Of a stretch of DNA of 64,000 nucleotides, positions 57,568 through 64,000 are shown piece by piece. The position numbers were made by a program, and so were the translations under genes. Origin of the DNA: Allium sativum (lineage: Eukaryota > Streptophyta > Magnoliopsida > Asparagales > Amaryllidaceae). The stretch's first letter is position 1. Each line of letters opens with the position of its first letter. The DNA lies in the NCBI GenBank assembly GCA_030737875.1, contig CM060918.1, forward strand, positions 768,174,552 through 768,238,551, read 5' to 3'. Under the pieces are notes generated by a model. It was given only the letters and a program-made list of their open reading frames with translations. It did not search any database and was not told the DNA's origin.

Positions 57568-59545
57568 ACTGTAATGACCCGGATTTTGAGAGACTTTGGT
57601 TATCGACATAAACTCGATGTCGATAACCAAAACATCAAAAAATCCTAGTAATTAGTGAAAGTATTTAGAGGGTGAGGAAAGATAAGATAGAAAATTAGAA
57701 TAGAAGAAGAAGAAGAAGAACACAACATCAGAGTAACACGAATCTCACAGGGGAACGAATAAATTTATTTCATAACATAACTTTGAAATACAAATCTGTA
57801 CTTGAATATACATATCATTATCAAAGTACAGCACTTACAACACAGCGGAAATAACAATAATTATATGATCCTGAAACCTCCTGCTCCAAGCTCTTCAAGT
57901 GTATCTGTAAAATCCCGACTACTTGACTGCCCGTACAAATTTAGGCACCCAAGAGTTTAGGGAAAACAGTAAAATAAACTTTGGGTTAGTCATGGGACTG
58001 GTATGAGTAAAACAGTTTAAAACAGTTCGAATAGGTAAACGATATCTCATAAGACCACGCCGCATAACGGAACGGGTTTTTCCCTTATGAGAATCCAAAA
58101 TATCTTTATATCAAAAACCTTTTGATATTATAATAATGTCTATCAACCACAGTATATATAATCATCTAGCAGAAACGCTTTCATCTCACGTCCTACATAT
58201 ATAGTATACAATCAAAACTGCAAGCACGTATTGGGTAATGGATTTCCAACTATGACAAGGTATGGAACCACCTTTTCGCTAGTGTACCTCTAGAGAGGAA
58301 TAAACGGGTTCAACAAGAACATCTTGCAACCCGGCCACACATGATCGACCACTCATTTCGCTTGAGTGTATCGAATGTATATCACCAACGGTTGGGATCA
58401 GCAACCGTTTCCCAAATGGAACAGTATTGACAATAGATTTTTAGAAGTAAATGAAACTCTAGATCAGGTGATTATACACCCTACTTCGGTGCGACCGACT
58501 TAGCCATGTTGCCTGCCCGATTTCTGTCATTTACCGGATGTGAGGCTAGAAGCTACGCTTTATCATCACCAGATTCACTTTGAATGCCACATCATCAAAT
58601 CCATCAAATCACTGATTGACGTCCTCAACAATACATTATGTGTTAGCTAAAAGAAGTTTCCTTCTCCGCTTCCACTCTTGGTACAGTTGGAGAAATCAAT
58701 ATACGTGATCGTCTGGAAATACTCTGTCAGACATCCGTCCATACAAGTCATCCAGGAACAGGATGAACCGAAGGCACTATTCTGTAAACAGGATAGCCCT
58801 TGCATAACTCTATCTTCAATTTCCTTTGGCATATATGATTCGCAACGCTTATGCCAATACAGAGTGGTTCTTTGGATAATAATCCAACCGGTCTCTCCAT
58901 ATTAACAACGTTAAAATGGTCAAAACTTCGATAGTCTGTGATTTAACTATCGAAGAATAACAGGTGTGCAACCAACGATATTATTTCCAAATGGAAATTT
59001 ATATCAATCAAACATCATTCAACATTTATCTATTTATTTCATAAATTTACTTATCTTCTGTTTCCCTATATTCAATATTTCTTATTTTCTAAATTTGGAA
59101 AAATATACGTTATTAACAATGGAAAACATTTCCATTTCTTGTTTTCTTTATTAGAAAACATTTCTGGTTTCTTATTTGGAAAACATTTCCAAAGCTTCTT
59201 CATTGGACTTAGGCAGATGTTTAAACAAACCATCGCGATGCCAACTCAAACCATTTCCTTTACTGCCGAACCTTAACTATTCCTTAGTTAAAAACGAAGC
59301 CAATCAAGTTGGGGTAGAACTACCTCTCAGACCTTAACTGAACAACATTTCTAACTTTGAAATAGGCAAAGTTCACTTTATATCCCTTTTATTAACTTCC
59401 TTACTTAACCCTCCTTCGAATAGCTATATTCGATTGACTCTTTTCACTTAACTCTATTCGATTAACCCATATCAATTAACTCTATTGGACTAACACTATT
59501 GGATTAACTCTATTGGACTAACGCTATTGATTTTCTCATTTCACT

Positions 59546-60285
59546 TAACTCCTTTCGATTAACTAACATCGATTAACTCCTTTTAACTTTATTCTCTAAT
59601 CGATTAACTAACATCGATTAACTCCTTTTAACTTTATTCTCTAATCGATTAACTAACATCGATTAACTTCTTTGCTTTAACTCTAATCGATTAAACTAAC
59701 ATCGATTAACTCCTTTTAACTTTATTCTCTAATCGATTAACTAACATCGATTAACTCCTTTGCTTTATTCTCTAATCGATTAACTAACATCGATTAACAC
59801 CTTTGCTTTAACTCTAATCGATTAAACTAACATCGATTAACTCCTTTTTACTTTATTCTCTAATCGATTTACTAACATCGATTAACTCCTTTTACTTTCT
59901 TTCTAATCGATTAACTAACATCGATTAACTCCTTTTAACTTTATTCTCTAATCGATTAACTAACATCGATTAACTCCTTTCGATTAACTAACATCGATTA
60001 ACTCCTTTTCACTTTATTCTCTAATCGATTAACTAACATCGATTAACTCCTTTGCTTTAACTCTAATCGATTAAACTAACATCGATTAACTCCTTTTAAC
60101 TTTATTCTCTAATCGATTAACTAACATCGATTAACTCCTTTGCTTTAACTCTAATCGATTAAACTAACATCGATTAACTCCTTTTAACTTTATTCTCTAA
60201 TCGATTAACTAACATCGATTAACTCCTTTTAACTTTATTCTCTAATCGATTAACTAACATCGATTAACTCCTTTCGATTAACATA
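59546..60285 (-). repeat. Family D 45-bp tandem array (right LTR)
   Basis: Same units as 50598-51335, with small unit-order differences between the two LTRs. Confidence 0.9.
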
Positions 60286-62153
60286 TTCAATTTACTAACT
60301 TTCGACTACCTTATTCGATCACTCCCTTCGAATACCATATTCGATTTAACTAACTTTCGAATACCATATTCGATCACTTTATTGATTATTAAAGATTTCC
60401 CTTTTTATAACGTTTATCCATTTTAGAAAGATTTCCTTTAACAGTGTTTATTCATTTATAAAGATTTACTTTTAATAACGGTTCTTCACTTTACAAATGA
60501 TTTCCTTTTTATTCTAACTTATCCTTTGATTTTATAAATATTTCTTTTTGTAAAAGTCCTTTTCCTTTTCTATATAAAATCCATCGATTTTAAATAAATA
60601 ATTCATTTTCAAGATACACTTTGAAATATTCCTTTATCAACATTCAGTATGTTATGGTATTCAACATATCAAATCACGATGATCAGTATCGTCCAAACGC
60701 ATATAATTGACAACAGATTATATATCACATCATATATCACAATATATGATAAACAGCAAAATAAATGTTGAGGAATCCAGTTGGATTCCTCCAACCTGTT
60801 TCCCTGCATCACAGATGTTAAACAATAAAGATAACATCACTTTCAGTTCCATATGATATATTCTGTTAAACAGAATCAATATAGAAATTCAACTAACTGA
60901 CTAGCAGTTCAATCAAACAGTCAACACACAGTCAATCAGCCAATATTTAACAGTTCTAAAAATACAACATGAAATTATAAAATGTTCAGAGTTAGTGAGA
61001 TTTACTCACATTGGACTATCATCGTTAATTAATGATAATTGTCGTTGATTCAGATCGGACGATTTATTTTGCTATAAATTGTAACGAGCTCGAACCCACT
61101 CCCAGTCAGTTCCATGTTGTAGTCATCGTCCATACGATCCTGTCGGATCTTGTTTCGCTGAATTCCGACAACGTATGACCAAGTTATAACATCATGAAGT
61201 TTACATTCATTTAAATTTAAATAAAACTTAGGATTTAAATATTGTTGGGCCTCACCTCAAAGACACCCGGCCCAAACTCCTACCCGTCTTCCCAAATTAA
61301 AATATCCGATGTCTGTATCCTCAACGTGTCCATTTCCACTCCTTTAAACCCCTTCATCACTTTGAAAAGGGAACCCAACTAAACACTGAACTCCTCCCTT
61401 GAACACACTTCACCACAAAGTTATTCACTTCCACTAAGTCAAGCCCTCCCACCACGTATTTCCGTGTTCATCCCTCCTGACACTTCCAATCACAGCCATT
61501 CCCCCCCTTCATGTCCACGCCCTTCTAGTCCTGGCAAAACTGGGCTCCCACTCTCCCTTCACAACCAGACTTCCAACAACATGTCCCCTCTTTTATTATT
61601 ATTTTTATTGGACTTGCTACTTGAAATTGATGTCAGCCCATTTACACTAAAAACAAAACCCATACCCGTGTATTGCTCCTATCCATTCATGCATACTTCC
61701 AGTCCTCATTCACTAAAAGGATGGCCACTTCAATCTTTCACGCGCCTCACTTTTCATCCCTCCATGCTCAGTACCCAAATATTTCTCCATCATTTCATTA
61801 AGTACCATCATCCTTCTCCTTTACGTGTGTACTGCTTTGCACAAGAGCTCCATCACCCTCATCTCGCTTGAAAGGAAACACATGCACCTCTCTTGTACTC
61901 ACTCCATTACATCTCCAGTCCGCTCCACCTTATATCACACGGACACCACCTCGCTACAATCAAAACAGTCCACTCCTGCTCACGTGATCACCACATCATC
62001 ACTCTTTGCCGAACTCTACTGTAGATCGTTCATTTAGTAGAGGGTGGTGCGGCTTCTTGATATTTGCGTTTGGACATTTGCTGTGAGAAATGAAGTGGCG
62101 GCTTGGTTTATTGTTTGCTGAAGGATGTAGTTTAGGTCTTAATATAGAAGGAG

Positions 62154-62161
62154 TATTTATA
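62154..62161 (-). promoter_or_regulatory. TATA box of D LTR (right copy)
   Basis: Minus-strand TATAAATA in the same place as 53206-53213. Confidence 0.55.
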
Positions 62162-63084
62162 ACTTTCGTTGATTGGTGAAAGAGGAAGGGCCATGTTTTG
62201 TTTGCGGTTGCGGTTTTGCTTTTGTGGTGGCTGAGAAGGCAATTCGTGGCCATTGTTGAGTTCACATATTTATTTATTAAAAGTTATAAACTTCGATTTA
62301 CTCCATTCCACTTACGTACGGGCTGCTACGAACATAAATGAAAACAGCATTGTGATGAGTAAGGTACCACGATTTCAAAAATATAATAATACCGGTAGAT
62401 TGACTCATATTGTGAAACCCCAAAATATCAATCACAGGGTGCAAAATACTCCAAATAAAAAGTTGCTCTTTTAATTAATTAAAAATTACCATAAAATTCT
62501 AAAAATTAAATTATCACTACGTCCCAAAAGAACCTTGTCTAAATTCGAAAGCGGTATCTAGTTATATCGAATAAACCGTTACGGTCGTTAAACGATGCTA
62601 TGGCGACTATTTTAAAATTTGATTTGGACATAAATTAAAATGTACACGACGAAATCTCGATTTTTCTCTTCCACTAGAAAGATATACTCCACCAGCTCCA
62701 CACATTTCTTATTTCATAGAAATCCGACTTAAAAAGAATCCTGTACATTCAGTTGAAGTTCAAATCACCAAATCGCGAACTGCAGCGCCATTTCAAGCTC
62801 GTTTATAATTATTTTATAAACTATACGTTCAACTGTTGATGATTGAATATATTCGTTATTCAAATTCAATTCCAAGCTGAATTAAATATCACAGATGATC
62901 CAGTTCACACCATATTGTCATTTCGGCCAATTTTGATTATTTCAGAATTAAATATATTATTTAATTTATTATTTTAATTAAATATTTACCATTATTTAAT
63001 TCCACGACCATTAAATTCTCTAAACCACCATTTATATAATTAAATAAATTAATCATAATACCTCTGCCAGTGCGGGTCATTACA

Positions 63085-64000
63085 ATCTTCCCCACTTAAA
63101 ATAATTTCGTCCTCGAAATTGCTAAGTTAGAGAACGACCCTATCGACTGGTTAGAACATATTTGTTCACTCCTTAACTTCAGTTTCAACTGAACCAATTT
63201 AATTTCAATTAAATTATTAATTAATTCTTATCAACGAAAATTTTCAAAAATCCTGAAAATTTTCTAACTCCTTAACTTTTCGAAAAATTTCGCCAGCACT
63301 TCCTTTGTATTGGTCAATCGGTCAAACTCCAACTCGCCATTCTGGGCCATCTCCATCCCAAAAGAAAAATCAAACAGCCAAGCGGCTTGCCAATTCGGCT
63401 CATAAATCTTATATCCAATAGAAATATAAACTTGTACCTTTTTGTCGTGCATATCATTATATTACTTCCATCTGCTGTTAATTCAGCATATACCAATGTT
63501 ATCCCAATCCAACTCAAATCATTTTTATCTCCAACACAACCATTCGCTTATATCCAAGCCAAATATCATTTCAACTCGAGTTTCTTCTCGATTCCCAACT
63601 CTTAACTTGATTATCACATCATACTTCAAATTTGAATCTCACAATCCAATTTGTCTTGATATCATTCTAATTCAATCTCAGTTACCACTTTACTGGCTTT
63701 ACTTTAATTCAAATTTGCTTTCACAAATTTCTGTTAAATTTGTTTTTAATTCAAACAGTCTTTTCCTGGGAGTTTTAAAACAGTTTACTCTTTTCAAAAA
63801 TCAAAATTTTCCTTTTGAATATGTCACTGAGCCCTTAATTAATATTCCATTAGTTAAATCACTTCTCTATTTCTTTATCAATATTTGTTAACCAAATATT
63901 TTAAATAACCATATTGGCCTTTTATGTTATTTAGGAAACATTTCCGAATATCGCCTTCCTTTATTTTCTAAACTTTGGAAAATATATGCTATCTATAAAT
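63085..64000 (-). mobile_element. Second family D internal region (runs out of window)
   Basis: Begins with the polypurine tract (minus strand AAGTGGGGAAGAT) and repeats 54137-55050 nearly base for base, including the small frame at 63264-63452. It shows that D, like A, is a tandem LTR-internal array. Confidence 0.88.

Larger units (their letters stand above)
54137..57569 (-). mobile_element. Family D internal region (complete, mosaic, non-coding)
   Basis: 3433 bp between two D LTRs. Minus strand order: PBS (57567-57556, TGGTATCAAAGC with one mismatch to initiator tRNA-Met), post-PBS hairpin (57519-57483), palindromic-loop hairpin (56911-56887), an AT-rich part, a conserved 3' block of B-like type (about 55740-55551), a relic of an LTR (about 55350-54960), a second conserved 3' block of A-like type (54504-54316), polypurine tract (about 54149-54137). 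No gag-pol is present. Confidence 0.85.
57570..63084 (-). mobile_element. Family D LTR, right copy
   Basis: 5515 bp, starting (minus strand) TGTAATGACCCGC at 63084 and ending at 57570. It is very similar to 48629-54136. It has the 15-bp stem-loop (57595-57631), motif hairpin (58046-58091), repeat array (about 59546-60285), GTGAG hairpin (60995-61009) and TATA box (62154-62161). It is flanked by internal sequence on both sides, so it is the shared LTR of a tandem array. Confidence 0.9.

Noticed and set aside
61464..61871. 135-codon + strand frame in D LTR
   Set aside because: Antisense to D and broken in the matching stretch of the left LTR (52500-52925).

Overview
The window is plant nuclear DNA (probably a flowering plant with a large, repeat-rich, AT-rich genome; the species cannot be told from sequence). 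I see no host gene, no tRNA or rRNA gene, and no gag-pol reading frame. Almost every base belongs to LTR retrotransposons that have very long LTRs and almost no coding capacity. Their priming sites (TGGTATCAGAGC, complementary to initiator tRNA-Met), their polypurine tracts (AAGTGGGGGAGA-like) and their TGTAAYGACCC / TGTAACAACCC LTR starts are typical of non-autonomous derivatives of plant Ty3/gypsy chromoviruses of the Tekay/Del type. The open reading frames longer than 60 codons look like chance frames in repeated LTR sequence, with a few weak exceptions listed as low-confidence entries. Layout: (1) 1-31633, family A on the + strand: LTR (partial, 1-3036), internal (3037-4367), LTR (4368-24039), internal (24040-25367), LTR (25368-31633). 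This is a tandem LTR-internal-LTR-internal-LTR array. The middle LTR is split by a complete family B element (6567-19983) with two 6.19 kb LTRs, a 1.04 kb internal region and a 5-bp AAAAC duplication; the uninterrupted site is preserved in the next A LTR at 27563-27567. (2) 31634-37555, older debris: a minus-strand element E (internal remnant with three tandem-repeat blocks, PBS-like site, LTR about 34340-36180), a truncated minus-strand LTR F (to 37059), and about 0.5 kb of unassigned DNA. (3) 37556-47697, family C on the minus strand: 4.9 kb LTR, 2.6 kb internal, truncated second LTR carrying a 300-bp foldback insertion. (4) 47698-48628, unassigned DNA with a TA microsatellite. (5) 48629-64000, family D on the minus strand, a relative of A, again as LTR-internal-LTR-internal, running out of the window. 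How the parts work together: these elements must use proteins supplied by an autonomous relative, so what they conserve should be RNA and DNA signals needed in cis. Comparing the four families by eye, I find such signals. A hairpin 37-91 nt after the PBS has stems that covary in all four families (candidate packaging signal). A second hairpin 0.3-0.65 kb further on carries a different six-base palindrome in its loop in each family, the architecture of a retroviral dimerisation (kissing-loop) site. A covarying long hairpin and a conserved CCCGTTCCG...CGGCGTGGTC motif lie in the 3' part of the LTR, and GTGAG-stem hairpins lie in the leader. With early TATA boxes (about 0.5-0.9 kb into LTRs of 4.9-6.3 kb), most of each LTR is transcribed leader rather than promoter. 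All structure claims are from reading by eye; no folding, alignment or database search was run.
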